From the NCBI RefSeq assembly GCF_001039355.2, contig NW_019775636.1:261802-325801 (forward strand): DNA of 64,000 nucleotides. The letters run 5' to 3'. A program made the translations under genes and the position numbers. The notes under the pieces are model-generated. The model searched no databases. It was given only the letters and a program-made list of their open reading frames with translations, and had not been told where the DNA came from. Positions 38,925-51,633 of the stretch are shown one piece after another (positions within the stretch are counted from its first letter, which is position 1; the number at the start of each line of letters is the position of its first letter). The stretch comes from Lingula anatina. Lineage: Eukaryota > Brachiopoda > Lingulata > Lingulida > Lingulidae.

Positions 38925-40472
38925 TTATGATACAAGTGGTCCAAAGAAACAAGTGTATGGACTGTTTTCGTCTTCACTAAAAAAATATTCTACAAAACCT
39001 TCCACGAACTCCTCTCTGCTTATCTTGCCATCGCCGTCGGTGTCTAGAACTTTGAAGACATCCGCCGAGTGCTTTACAGGGATTCCCCACCCGTAAAAGA
39101 AGGCCTTGTGCTCTTGTGGCGAAATAAATCCGTCACCGTCAATATCTATAGAGTCAAAATCACAACAAGCGATATCAACGATGGTCCTCGATACTACAGG
39201 GTAGTGAACAAGCACGTTGCACACGTATTCGTCTTCAGATAACCGAAAATCAGGCGAACTTTTTGAACCTCCAGAGGCTTTTTCCCAAGAATACATTTTC
39301 CTCTTCAGTAATTCACTCGTCTGTTTCTCTGAAACAGCAGAAAGCACATACCGGCCTATTTAGTTACATATTTTAAACATCGCCGTTATTTATTTTAGGC
39401 ATTACTTTATAAAGTTAGAATGGTTAATTAGAGTTACTCACAGGAAAGGACTGTGGAGGAAAACCCCTCCTTATTTTTGTGACATATGTCAAATGTTAAA
39501 AACTTAAGACATCAAGTTACCATTTAGGTTCATGTAACTGGAGACTCGATGAACACTCAGTTCATAATCTTTTTTAGTGAGATATCCATCACCGTCTGTA
39601 TCTCTTGCTCTGAACACAGTGCGGATTTTCCGTCTCCAATGCTCCGATCCTTTTATAGCCGGGTAGTCCCATGGGTTCTAAAATAAACGGATTGTATACA
39701 GTATGATCTCTACGTGAAGTCGTACAGTTACCACTGTACTTGTCTTTACCTGTAAGTGTTTTCTTTATACAATATCAATGAGCGTTACAATGTTCACTGA
39801 CTGTCGAATTTGATGGTATTTGGTTAATGTCTGTGTATAAGATATAGATAACAGTTATCACGTGGGTGCAAACGATTGAGGTATGAAAATAGCGAGGTTT
39901 ATTATTTTATAAATTGAGTTAAATGTCATTCATCTCCGTTACCATAAGCATACTTTTCCATAGATATTACAAAGCCCCACGGAACGACATTCGATATTTA
40001 ACAACGTCTTTAGATTTCGATATATTTTGGTTAGAACAAATCAAAGGGAGAAACTGCCGTGGACAAATGTCTCTGTATTTGATTTTTCCCCTCATGCTAT
40101 ATCCTAGTTCGCACAGTTTGTGACACTAGAGGGAGTAATATGTTGTTACGTCGCTATATTATGTGCTCTTCCCTTTTTGAAATACCGATATTTATCTTCA
40201 GTGGCACTGGTTATCGGTGCACAAAAATGGCCTTCATGTATCAACGACCACTTTTAAACCTACAGTGGGGTGGCAACCTCCTTGCGGCTGAGGTTGCTAA
40301 CAGGTTGCAAAAAGGTTACTCGTGCAGTCTGCCACAGACTTTACTTCATATAAACATGTTAGACATCTACATTTACACTTACCCTCTTCAAATTAACCGT
40401 TTTCTGAGTAAAATTTCGATACCACATTCCTTTTGGAAAATACTTGGTTAGAATCCTTGCAAACCCCGCCAT
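38925..40472 (-). CDS. SCP-A: sarcoplasmic calcium-binding-like EF-hand protein
   Basis: Binds Ca2+ (possibly Mg2+) as a soluble buffer by analogy with SCPs. Exons on the - strand: 40472-40383 (30 codons), 39677-39521 and 39328-38925; phases 0 then 1; 651 nt, 216 aa. ATG was chosen as the MAG start shared by all seven paralogs. Residues 1-30 (MAGFARILTKYF...) are basic with no Asp or Glu, like a mitochondrial presequence. EF1 loop DTDGDGYLTKKD is at 56-67 (Asp at position 12, as known for SCP EF1); the EF2 region is degenerate; EF3 DIDGDGFISPQE at 144-155 and EF4 DTDGDGKISREE at 178-189 are canonical. The C-terminus FFGPLVS matches the GPLV end typical of SCPs, with one added Ser. Its closest copy is SCP-C. 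Confidence 0.9.
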
Positions 40473-41857
40473 TAATTATCTGTAGACCTCTGTGTGAGAC
40501 TCCACGAATGAGGTGAGACCAGAACTAACATTGGAATCATTTTGCTCACCTGTAACTTAAGTAACATTATTGTCAATCAGTGCATAGCTCTTACAATATG
40601 CGGGTACGTTTGATATGTTGGTCACGTTCTTCAATCAAAAGACATTCGAAGCTTGTTACTTCACTGCTAGAATGTTTCTTTTTAATCTTACGATACTGGT
40701 GTCATTTTACCAGTGTTATGTTACTCGCTAATCGGTCCTCTTGTTTATATAAGCATTTGATGTTTAAACTTTAAAGTCATCATATTCGTGCTATTATAGG
40801 AAAGAAACACTAAGGTAATCATGTTCACCTGATGTGTATTTTTTACATAAAATAAGTATACTGTATATTTTAGCCAGACGGGCAATCAGCGACGTTTGAT
40901 AAACTTCTGATAATGACAGAGTGGCAGTTTAGTATGTTCGGAACTTGTAAGAAATAAATCTGGAATGTGCGTTCCTTTATCGCAATGATTTTGATTGCAC
41001 GTGCTTACAGTTTGTTGTCAAGGACACCGTGCCCCTGTAAAATTGAACTTTTGTTTAGAATCTAATAGAACGATCTGGGAGTGCTGATGTTGTTTTGGCT
41101 TCTTGGTGCGCGTAGAAAAGCAAATGCGATGCTGTATGGAAGTAAATACACATATTAAAGCACATAATGAATGTGACAAACCGACTGCTTTAAGATGAGA
41201 TAAGACAAGAGTTTATTCAGCCATTGAATTACAGAGTAAATTCACATTTAAAGGGAATTTTGAGAAGATAAAATGACTATGTTAAAGTTACTATGAAAGT
41301 TTTTCGTGGTGTAAAAAGTAACCATCCCTCATAACTCTGAGAAGTGCCCAGTAAAGGTTTGGGCGTCAAGCGAAGGCAGCTGCACCCGTAAATGTCCATA
41401 TTCTGTGTATATTGTGACCTGCCCAAGGTTACAGTAAGTGCTAAATTTCCCTTTTTTACTATATTCAATATGCCAACAGATGGACAGTTTAGTAATAGGC
41501 AGATTATATTATCTTATACAATTTTATAATTTCCAAGCAAATTAATTCGAAAATAATATCACTTTTCCAGAAAAAGACCCCCACAGAAAAAAACTTTTTA
41601 TTTTATTTATTTATTTTTATATTTTATTTATTTATTTATTTTTATTTTATTTATTTATTTATTTATTTTGTTGAAATTGATGGCTAAGAGCCTGCACGTT
41701 ACATTTAAAAGATTATCAGAACCCATACTGTAATTAAATGAAACAAAATATTATCACAAATGTATACGCGTTACCAATATAAGATTATCAAATTAAACTG
41801 TTGAGCAAATGTTCCAAAGAAACAAAGGTAATGGCTTCCCTGCTTCTTTTCCTTCTA
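40473..41857. other. Spacer between SCP-A and SCP-B
   Basis: Holds the SCP-A 5' leader region (CTCATTCGTG on the - strand, shared with copies B-E). The block at about 40,850-41,060 recurs at about 47,420-47,640 and 50,740-50,960, so it was carried by the duplications. A TTTA/TTTTA-rich tract lies at 41,598-41,670. No gene. Confidence 0.6.
41598..41670. repeat. TTTA/TTTTA-rich tract
   Basis: An imperfect array of TTTA and TTTTA units, flanked on the left by CCAGAAAAAGACCCCC. That is the end of the ~175-bp repeat seen whole at 48,335 and 52,435, so a truncated copy lies here. Confidence 0.85.
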
Positions 41858-42984
41858 TCATATAAGTGGCCCGAAGAAACAAGCATGTGGACTGTTTTCA
41901 TCTTCACTTAAAAAGAAGTCCACAAAACCTTGAACAAAATCTTCTCTGCTTATCTTACCATCGCTGTCGGTGTCCAGAACTTTGAATACATCCGTGGAGT
42001 GCTTGAGAGGGATCCCAAACCCGTAGAAACACGCCTTGTGTTCCTGTGGGGAGATGAAGCCGTCGCCATCAACATCTACGGTGTCGAAGTCACAACTGGC
42101 GACATCCACGATCGTCTCTACTATGATAGGGTAGGCAGCAAGCATGTTGGACACGAAGTCGTCTTCAGGCAAGTGGAAGTCAGCTGAAGCTTCTGTGCTT
42201 CTAGAAAGTGTTTCCCACACGAACATTTTCCATTTCATTAAATCTTTTGCCTGGTTTTCTGAAACAGCAAGAACACAATACGGTTATCGGTGACACCCTT
42301 TGAAACCCCTTATTTTTTCCAGTATCATGTTATATATACCTTTGAACATTCAATGATTATAGGTGCTCAAAGGCAGCCCATTTCAAACATATCAACTGTC
42401 TTAATTCTTTCCATGATATATATATATATACCTCAAATTAAAACAATCCAACAACCATAACTATCTTATGTTCACATTAGGCATTGCACAGCGTGCATCT
42501 TTCAGCATTAAAATTATATTCAATCATTCTCACAAATAACATATTAATTCAAAGTGTTCTTACCATTAAGGTTCATATAACTGGAGACACGATGAACATT
42601 CATTTCATAATCTTTTTTGGTGAGATATCCATCGCCGTCTATATCTCTTGCTCTGAACAAAGTACGGATTTTGCGTCGCCAATGTTCTGATCCAGTTAAA
42701 GCCGGATAGTCCTGCGGAGTCTGAAAAACACGGATTATATAAACATGATCTCATTACGATTTATAATTAATTAATTATCCTGAATCGTCAGCAGAAGCAC
42801 AAGAATTAAAGAAAGCACATCCTTTCATAACTGTGATAGTAGTTGATTGTCTTATAGTTCTACTTTGTGTGAACACGCTCTCTGCTGTACTTACCTTTTT
42901 CAAATTAACCGCTTTCTGGGTAAAACTTCGATATCTCATTCCTTTTGGAAAATACTTGGAGAGAATTCTCGCAACCCCCGCCAT
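41858..42984 (-). CDS. SCP-B: sarcoplasmic calcium-binding-like EF-hand protein
   Basis: Exons 42984-42895, 42720-42564 and 42258-41858; phases 0 and 1; 648 nt, 215 aa. Starts MAGVARILSKYF with a basic N-terminal exon ending NLKK. EF1 DIDGDGYLTKKD is at 56-67, EF3 DVDGDGFISPQE at 144-155, and EF4 DTDSDGKISRED at 178-189 with Asp rather than Glu at the last liganding position, a change known to favour Mg2+ or weaken Ca2+ binding in EF-hands generally. Ends FFGPLI instead of GPLV. Introns are short (174 and 305 bp) with consensus GT-AG ends. The neighbouring exon-1 relic at 43,504 suggests an older copy once lay upstream. Confidence 0.9.
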
Positions 42985-43426
42985 TGCTGTATCTGTAATC
43001 CCCTGTGTGATACTGCACGAATGAGGTGAGACAAGAACTACCTTACTCATAAATTACGGTTGACAATCGACTCATATTTCATAATGTATCTTAAGTATCA
43101 GAATTGTCATTCACTTTATGCCGCCAGCAATATGTAGGTACGTTAAATATGTTGGTCACGTCCTCCAATCAAAGGACAGTCGAGGCTTGTTTCTTCACTT
43201 TTAGAATGTTTCTCTTTAATTTGTTGCCCTACGCATTTGAAGGCATGAACCGAGTTATTTTGATTACCATTGTTATGAAAACCGCGATTGGGACCTGTAT
43301 TTATAAGGCTGTGATGTTTGGTCTGCGAAGTTTTTATATTCTTGGTATTAAAGGAAAGAAACGACAAACTATCCGCGAACTTACGTCACTGGGAAACTTA
43401 TCCAAGTTAATAATTATTCTTATCTT

Positions 43427-43504
43427 TTTTTTTTTTAATTTTATCGCTTTCTGGGTAAATCGTCGATTCAACACTCGAGGAGAAAAGTCTTGCGACCCCG
43501 CCAT
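43427..43504 (-). pseudogene. Relic first exon of an SCP-like gene
   Basis: ATG at 43,504 opens MAGSQDFSPRVLNRRFTQK, clearly related to the first exons of SCP-A to E (shared MAG and FTQKA). It runs into poly-A/Lys codons where the donor should be; the position reads GATAAG, without GT. No exon 2 or 3 of its own exists. The counterpart at 54,419 has a stop codon. Confidence 0.7.
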
Positions 43505-45013
43505 TGATGTACAAAGTAATTGCATTTTTCTGTGATACAGGTAAGGTGAGATAAGTATTACATTGCCTTAATATAACAGCAAACACTGCGGGTATTTTAT
43601 GTAATGTCTATAATGTTTATTGTCAATCTGTCTAAGGTAAGAGGTATCTATTTTTGACGTGTGAAAGCATAATGATGTTGACCTTGAAATGGAGTCCTGA
43701 CCGCGTATCACCTCACTTTATGTCAGATTACTTACAGTTAATTCAGATAATACACTTATGTAGGTTTGTTGGGAATGCTGGGCACGTACTCGTCTCCAGC
43801 CGAGACGTAACCAAAAATTGCGGTCCTCTTCAACTATACTCTGTGTTGATATGGATTAACTACCTTGCAACTAGAGTAACTTTAATTTGTGGCCTATGAA
43901 GTGATTATGACTTCAATTATGCTGGGTGCAGCACAGTCTTTCCTTTGTGTAGAGAAATATTTCTAGAGATGCAGTTAATGTTTTGGCATCATTTTTGGGA
44001 ACATAACTACAGGGTATAATAACCAACATACTGCTCATCGTCCACGTAAATTTTTTATAATCAAGAACAAAATATGCAATAATATGAGTTTCAGAAACCC
44101 TACTTTACTTTCTTGCTCTGTGTTATCTGGATAGAGTATACGTCCTTAATAAAGTATCAGAACACTATGTTTACTGAATGAGGAGGGCGATCCTGTTTCA
44201 AATATCTCCTATGTCTTTATCGTCGGTCCTAATGTAAGAGTATATGTAAGATAAATGTATATTTCTCTTCATGAAATCTAGTGGTGCGATATAACTTGAA
44301 ATAAAACGAATCGTCACCTGCAGCTATATGTCGTGTCAAGAACTGCAATGTCTGACCAGAAACATCCCTTTATCCTGTATGACTGTGTGTGAAAGGTACC
44401 AAGGCAATCGTAACAAAAATAGAATTGAAGTTTGAGTACCAATAGCTACACACTGTGTCCCAACAGGTAAATGTCAGCAAATTGATGTCTACTGGAACAA
44501 AACTGGTGCCCCAATGAGAAGAAACGATATAGTATTACACATGTTAAGCCTAATATTCAAAATATAACTTATTATGTATAATTTTCTTTTTGTCCTTGGG
44601 GATGTTAACGCAGTTATGGATAGATCTATGAGAGACTAAAAATAAAATTATGAAAAATGAAAATTAATTTAAAACATACGTTAAAATATCATTTGTATAT
44701 ATTATATTTCTATCAGTTATAAAAACAAATGAAACCATTGTTTGGAATAAATATTATGTATGTGCTGCACGTAATGTGCAGGAGCATTTCTTTTTCTTCC
44801 CCATCCCAAAGAAGCCGTACATGTAGACATCCCCTATTTGTGGTTCCATTCATATTAAATATCATTAAGATATATCAATAAACTAATAAACAAATGTAGG
44901 TACATTGTTATAGGTAAATGCCATTCCTTTATTTACATTGTCACAGTCCCCAAACAAAGAAAATTAGACGAGCTCCAAAGTATCCATGGTGTATTATTGG
45001 GTTATTAGTGTCC
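43505..45013. other. SCP-B upstream flank
   Basis: Roughly 43,100-44,590 matches the flank above SCP-E (about 54,020-55,490) closely, so both belong to one duplicated block. No open frame of note. Confidence 0.6.
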
Positions 45014-45216
45014 ATATTATTAAAGGAGCCCCAAGAAAATTCAAATGAAATCCACGTAGCCTTGGGTGAACTCCTCTCTGCTTATCTTGCCATCGCCGTC
45101 GGTGTTCAGAACTTTAAAGACACCCGGCGAGTATTTCAAGGGGATTCCATACCCCTAGAAAACGCCATGTGCTCCCAAGTGCTCCCATTTGGTTAGGCCC
45201 GTCGCCGTCAACATTT
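45014..45216 (-). pseudogene. SCP-like pseudogene fragment (part of last exon)
   Basis: In one frame of the - strand it reads GYGIPLKYSPGVFKVLNTD then GDGKISREEFTQGYVDFI, the EF4 part of an SCP. A TAG replaces the Tyr codon just before GYGIP, a TGA follows VDFI, and most of the SEDENSP segment is deleted before a remnant FLGLL and stop. No exon 1 or 2 is visible beside it. Confidence 0.85.
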
Positions 45217-45396
45217 TGTTATAATAACAATAACAATATGATTAGCCACATTCTCATTATACCAAATATCAACTTCAAAAATGATACAGTTACAATAAAA
45301 TACCATCCCCATGCGTCTAGGTGAAAACTATTTTACTCCAAGAAACATGAAGTGAGCTGTATGTGGACATATATTGGTAAATATTGATTTTCTTTA

Positions 45397-46961
45397 TTAT
45401 ACAAGTGGTCCAAAGAAACAAGTGTATGGACTGTTTTCGTCTTCACTTAAAAAATAATCCACATAACCTTGGACGAACTCTTCTCGGCTTATCTTGCCAT
45501 CACCGTCGGTGTCAAGGACTTTGAAGACATCCTCAGAGAGACTTATGGGGATTCCCCACCCATAGAAGAAAGCCTTGTGTTCTTGTGGAGAAATAAAGCC
45601 TTCGCCGTCAAGATCCATGGAGTCGAAATAACACGAAGCAACATCCACAATGGTCTTCGATACTGTAGTGTAGTGAACAAGCGCGCTGCACACGTATTCG
45701 TCTTCAGATAACCGAAAGTCAGGCGAACCGCCAGAGATTTTTTCCCAAATAAAAATTTTCCATTTCAGTAATTTACTCGCCTGGTTTTCTGAAACAGCAG
45801 AAAACATACTGGTATATACATTAGTTACATACATGCATATGAAACATCGTTATTCTTCAAATATTTATTTTAGCCATGAATTTATATAAAATTAAAATTT
45901 ATCAATTAAAGTTACTCACAGGAAATGACTGTGGAGGAAAAACTTTCCTTGTTTTTGTGACATATCCCAGATGTTAATAACTTAAGCTAAGACATCAAGT
46001 CACCGTTAAGGTTCATGTAACTGGAGACACGATGAACACTCAGTTCATAATCTTTTTTAGTGACATATCCATCACCGTCTGTATCTCTTGCTCTGAACAC
46101 AGTGCGGATTTTCCGTCTCCAATGCTCCGTTCCTTTTATAGCCGGGTAGTCCCATGGGTTCTATAGTAAACGGATTGTATGTTATCTCTATGTGAAGTCG
46201 TTCGGTTACCATTTTTTCTTGTCTCTAAGTGTTTTCTTTCTGCAATATCAATGTTTGTTACAAAGTCCACTGATTGTCGTATGTGATGGTATTTGGTATA
46301 GTATAAGCATAGGGTGAACGCTTGGGTGCATGCGATTGAAGTATGAAAATAGCCAGTTTTATTATTTTATAAATTGAGTTTAATTTCATTCATCTCCGTT
46401 ACCATAAGCATACTTTTCCATAGATGTTACAAAGCACCACGGAATGACATTCGATATTTAACAACGTCTTTCCATTCTTGGTTAGAACAAATCAAAGGAA
46501 CAAATTACCGTGGACAAATCCCTTTGTATTTGATTTTTCCCCTCATGCTATGTCCTAGATTGCACAGTTTGTGGCACTAGAGGGAGTAATATGTTGTTAC
46601 GTCGCTATATTATGTGCTCTTCCTTTTTTTGAGATACCGATATTTATCTTCAGTTGCACTGGTTATCGGTGCACAAAAATGGCCTTCATGTATCAACGAC
46701 CGCTGGCGACCTTTTGGCAACCTTATGCGACCATGGCCACTTTTAAACCTACAGTGGGGTGGCAACCTCCTTGCGGCTGAGGTTGCTAACAGGTTGCAAA
46801 AAGGTTACTAGTGCAGTCTGACACAGACTTTACTTCATATAAACATGCTAGACATCTACATTTACACTTACCCTCTTCAAATTAACCGTTTTCTGAGTAA
46901 AATTTCGATACCACATTCCTTTTGGAAAATACTTGGTTAGAATCCTTGCAAACCCCGCCAT
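45397..46961 (-). CDS. SCP-C: sarcoplasmic calcium-binding-like EF-hand protein
   Basis: Exons 46961-46872, 46160-46004 and 45788-45397; phases 0 and 1; 639 nt, 212 aa. The first exon encodes the same peptide as SCP-A. EF1 DTDGDGYVTKKD is at 56-67. EF3 DLDGEGFISPQE at 141-152 has Glu at loop position 5, where Asp is usual, so its affinity may be changed. EF4 DTDGDGKISREE at 175-186 is canonical. Ends FFGPLV. A short deletion relative to SCP-A removes three residues near SGGS. Intron 2 starts GTGACT, a weaker donor than in most copies. Its flanks match SCP-A over several hundred bases on each side. Confidence 0.9.
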
Positions 46962-48705
46962 TAATTATCTGTAGACCTTTGTGTGAGACTGCACGAATGA
47001 GGTGAGACCAGAAATACTTTAAACATAACAACTAACAATGGAATCGTTTTGCGCACTAGTAACATAAGTAGCATTATTGTCAATCAGTGCATAGCTCCAA
47101 AAGTGTGCGGGTATATGTTTGATATGTTGGTCACGTTCTTCGATCAAAAGACAGTCGAAGCTTGTTATTTCACTGCTAGAATGTTTCTTTTTAATCTTAC
47201 AATACCTATTGTCCTATGTATTAGTTTGCATGAACTGACGCCAATCAAGAATTGCGTTTACCAGTATTAAACACTGGCGTTATTTTACATTACCAGTGTA
47301 ATCGGTCCCATTATTTATAAGCATTTGATGTTTAAACTTTAATTCATCATGTACTTGCTATTATAGGACAGAAACGCCAAGGTAATCATGTTCACCTGAT
47401 GCGTATTTTTTACATGAAATAAGTATACTGTATATTTTAGCCAGGCGGGCAATCAGCGACGTTTGATAAACTTCTGATAATGACAGAGTGGCAGTTTAGT
47501 ATGTTCGGAACTTGTAAGAAATAAATCTGGAATGTGCGTTTCTCTATCACAATGATTTTGATTGCACGTGCTTACAGTTTGTTGTCAAGGACACCATGCC
47601 CCTGTAAAATTGAACTTTTGTTTAGAATCTAATCGAACGATCTGGCAGTTTTGATGTTGTTTTGGCTTCTTGGTGCATGTAGTAAAGGAAATGCGATTCT
47701 GTATGGAAGTAAATGCACGTATTAAAGCACATAATGAATGTGACAAACAGACTGCTTTAAGATAAGATAAGAGTTTATTCAGCCATTGATATAAAGACTA
47801 AAATTCACATTTTAAGGAAATTGAATTGCTATTCGGGTTAAGTGAATAAAATATAAGGTTACAATATAATTTCTAAAATAAAGTGGCAAACATTTTTGTT
47901 AAAATGAGAGACAGCAGAAGGGTTAAAACTCTTTTTAAGGACTTTTATCTAAATGCATGCACAATGAAGATTTGGTTACTACCATGTTATCAATTTTGAG
48001 AAGATATAATAACTGTTTAAGTTACTATGAAAGTTTTTTGGTGTAAAAAGCAACCATCCCTTCATAACTCTGAGAAGTGCCCAGTTAAGGGTTTGAGCGT
48101 CAAGCTAAAGCAGCTTCACTCGTAAATTTTCATATTCTGTGCATATTGTGACCTGCCCAAGGCTATAGTAAGTGTTAAATTTCCTTATTTCTCTGATAGT
48201 ATATTCCATATTTCTATATTCGATATGCCAGCAGGTGGACAGTTTAGTTGTAGGCAGATTATATTATCTTATACAATTTCATAAATTCGATGCAAAGTAA
48301 TTATAAAATAATATCAGACAAACATATGTGCTCAGGCCAGTAGCCGGGGGGGGGGGGAGGGTCTCGTGGGGTTGGAACAAACCACCCTTTTTGTCAGGAA
48401 AAGGTCCCCTCTGGGTATAATTGCATCTAAGTACAGGAAGGTTTCAAGTAAAAAGTCCACTTTTCCAGAAAAAAAAGACCCCCCTTTTGAAATTGCTGGC
48501 TACGGCCCTTCGTTTTACATCATAAGATTATCAGAACTCGTATTGTCAGTAAAGGAAACAAAATCTTATCACATATATATCCGCGTTACCAATATTAGAT
48601 TATCAGATTAAAGTGTTAAGTAAATCGCCCAAAGAAACAAACGTAATGGTTATCAGGAAACCAACACAGCCTTTAACAAACTGGTCTTTGCTTCTTTTTC
48701 TTCTA
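46962..48705. other. Spacer between SCP-C and SCP-D
   Basis: Matches the A-B spacer over most of its length, with small indels. Holds the ~175-bp repeat at its end. No gene. Confidence 0.6.
48335..48508. mobile_element. ~175-bp repeat with G-run and short inverted ends (copy 1)
   Basis: Starts GGCCAGTAGCCGGGG and ends GGCTACGGCCC, so the ends are imperfectly inverted. Internal sequence GTCTCGTGGGGTTGGAAC is shared with 52,435-52,609. It resembles a small non-autonomous element. Both copies lie at matching places in the SCP-D and SCP-E units, so a single insertion before duplication is likely. Confidence 0.55.
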
Positions 48706-50255
48706 TTATACAAGTGGCCCGAAGAAACAAGCATGTGGACTGTTTTCATCTTCACTTAAAATGTAGTCCACAAAACCTTGGACGAACTCCTGTCTGCTAA
48801 TCTTACCATCGCCGTCGGTGTCCAGAACTTTGAAGACATCAGTGGAGTGCTTGAGTGGGATCCCAAACCCGTAGAAACACGCCTTGTGTTCCTGTGGGGA
48901 GATGAAGCCGTCGCCGTCAATATCCACGGTGTCGAAGTCACAACTGGCGATATCCACGATCTTCTCTACTATGATAGGGTAGGCAGCAAGCATGTTGGAC
49001 ACGTAGTCGTCTTCAGGCAACCGGAAGTCAGCCGAAGCGTCTGTGCTTCCAGAAAGTTTTTCCCAAACGAACAGTTTCCATTTCATTAAATCTTTTGCCT
49101 GGTTTTCTGAAACAGCAAGAATACAAAACAGTTATCGGTAAAATCTTTTGAAAACCCTTTTTTAGTATCATTTTATACCTTTTAACATTCATTGATTATA
49201 GGTGCTCAAAGGCAGCCCCTTTCTAATCTATCAGCTGTCTTAATTCTTTCCATGATATACCTCAAATTAAAACAATTCAACAACCATAACTATCTTACGT
49301 TCACATCGGGAATTGCACAGCATGTAGACTCTTTCATCATCAAAATATTTTTAATAATTTATACAAAATACATGTTAATTCTAAGTGTTCTTACCATTAA
49401 GGTTCATATAACTTGAGACACGATGAACATTCATTTCATAATCTTTTTTGGTGAGATATCCATCACCGTCTATATCTCTTGCTCTGAACAAAGTACGGAT
49501 TTTGCGTCGCCAGTGTTCTGATCCATTTAAAGCCGGATAGTCCTGCGGAGTCTGAAAACATGGATTATATAACCATGAACCCAATTCAGATATACATTTA
49601 AGTCCTGAATCGCCAGCAGAAGCACAAGAATTAAAGAAAGCACCGAAGAAATACCAAAAGTCTTTACTGTTTTAGCGATTTTTGGAAGACAAATGTATTC
49701 GGTTTTTGTATACATCTAGCTAGCAGAGTTTATCGTTGTTTTTTCCTGTCACTGTGATATCCTATAGCTCTTACAATTATGCATTTTTAGGAATTATTGT
49801 TTGTACTTCAGCAATTTCAATCGTTGTTTTTGGCCTTTACGGTGGCAATGTCTCAGCCAAATAACAGGGTTGCCTGTTTAAGAGGATCCTTGGAGTGTAA
49901 CGAATAGTAACATAAAAAAACAACTTTACATGTACTTTCGTGATGTAGAGCTCGGTAATCTTTAAAAGAGGCCTAATTTATTATGTAATACGTTACTCGG
50001 TGGAGGCAAGATGTTAGATGTAATGGGGTTTTAGGCGTTCCATTCAATTACCAGCAAATTGATTCTGTCACTGTTGGGTCAACTTTCACAATAGCCCACA
50101 TCCTTTTATAACTCTGATAGTCTTATAGTTCTACTTTGTGTGAACATGCTCTCTGCTGTACTTACCCTTTTCAAATTAACCGCTTTCTGGGTAAAACTTC
50201 GATATATTATTCCATTTGGAAAACACTTGGAGAGAATTCTGGCAACCCCCGCCAT
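48706..50255 (-). CDS. SCP-D: sarcoplasmic calcium-binding-like EF-hand protein
   Basis: Exons 50255-50166, 49551-49395 and 49106-48706; phases 0 and 1; 648 nt, 215 aa. N-terminus MAGVARILSKCF, basic and free of acidic residues. EF1 DIDGDGYLTKKD 56-67, EF3 DIDGDGFISPQE 144-155 and EF4 DTDGDGKISRQE 178-189 are complete, with Glu at the last position. Ends FFGPLV. It is closest to SCP-B and SCP-E (exon 2 starts TPQDYPAL in all three). Intron 1 (614 bp) is longer than in B and E. All splice sites are GT-AG. Confidence 0.9.
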
Positions 50256-51633
50256 TGCTGTATATATCTGTAATCCTCTGTGTGAGACTACACGAATGAG
50301 GTGAGACAAGAACTACCTTATTTATATATTACGATTGATAATTGGATCACATTGCATAATGTACCTTAAGTATCAGAATTGTCAATCACTGTATGCCTCC
50401 AACATTATGTAGGTACGTTAAATATGTTGGTCACGTCCTTCAATCAAAAGACATTCGAAGCTTATTACATCACTTTTAGAATGTTTCTCTGTATTTAATC
50501 TCACGACACCTGTTGTTCTATGTATAAGTATGCATGAACTGACTCCGAGCAAGAATTGTGTTTACCAGCATTAAACACTGGTGTCATCTTAGATTACGAG
50601 TGTCATGTTGCTCGCCAATCGGTACCATTGTTTATAAGCATTTGATGTTTGACCTGGTACGTAATTATATATTCTTGATATTATAATAAAGAACGATAAA
50701 GTATCCGTGTTCACCAAAACTGTATTTTCTTTACAGAAAATAAGCATATACTTTGAGCTAGGCGGGTAATCAGTGACGTTTGATAACGCTTGATAATAAC
50801 GAAGTGGTTAAGTGTACTTTAGTATGTTTGGACGTTGTAAGGAATAAATCTGGAAATTGCCTTTCTCTATCACAAAGATTTTGATTACACGTACGCGCTT
50901 ACAATTTGTTGTCCGGGACACCGTACACCTGTAAAATTAGACCTTTATTTAGAATCCAATAAAAACAATATATAATTACTGATGTAGTTTTGGCTTCTTG
51001 TCGCGTATAGAAAAGAAAATGCGATGCTGTATGGGAGTAAATGTGTATTTACGCACTGGATGTGACTAATAGGCTGCTTTAAGGTAATATTAGAGTTTAT
51101 TCAACCAGTGATATACAAATTAAAATTTACACATAAAAGAAATTGAATTGCTATTCGGGTACAGCATGATAACTAAATAGTTTCTTATGTACAGTTGCTT
51201 TAATTTTTTTTTTCTGAAATGAGAGAGAGAAAATGGGTAAAAACTCTTTACAAACCTTTGTCTAAATGCATGCACATTGAAGTGACGGTTACTACCGTTT
51301 AATTACTTTTGAGAAGATAGAATAAGTACGTTAAAGCTACTATGAAAGTTTTTGGTGGTGTAAAAAGCAACCAGCCTTCATAACTCTGAGAAGTGCCTAG
51401 TAAAGGGTTTGAGCGTCAAGCGAAAGCAGCCTCACTCGTAAGTTTTCATATTCTGTACATACATGTACCATTACCTGTCCTAAGTTACAGAAAGTGATAT
51501 AATTTTTCCTATTCCTGATAACATTCCATATTACTACATTCAATATGCTAACAGATGAACAATTTAGTTGTAGGCAGATTATATTATCTTATACAATTTC
51601 ATAAATTCCAAGCAAAGTGATTATAAAATAATA

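Noticed and set aside
42833-43029. + strand frames over the SCP-B first exon
   Set aside because: They overlap the true - strand exon and its intron; same for 53,751-53,942.
43104-43535. 143-codon + strand frame, with a similar 109-codon one at 54,022-54,351
   Set aside because: Present in both duplicated flanks, but one starts in spacer and both run through the relic exon; no domain, and similarity reflects the block duplication. Weakly hydrophobic patches are from T-rich DNA.
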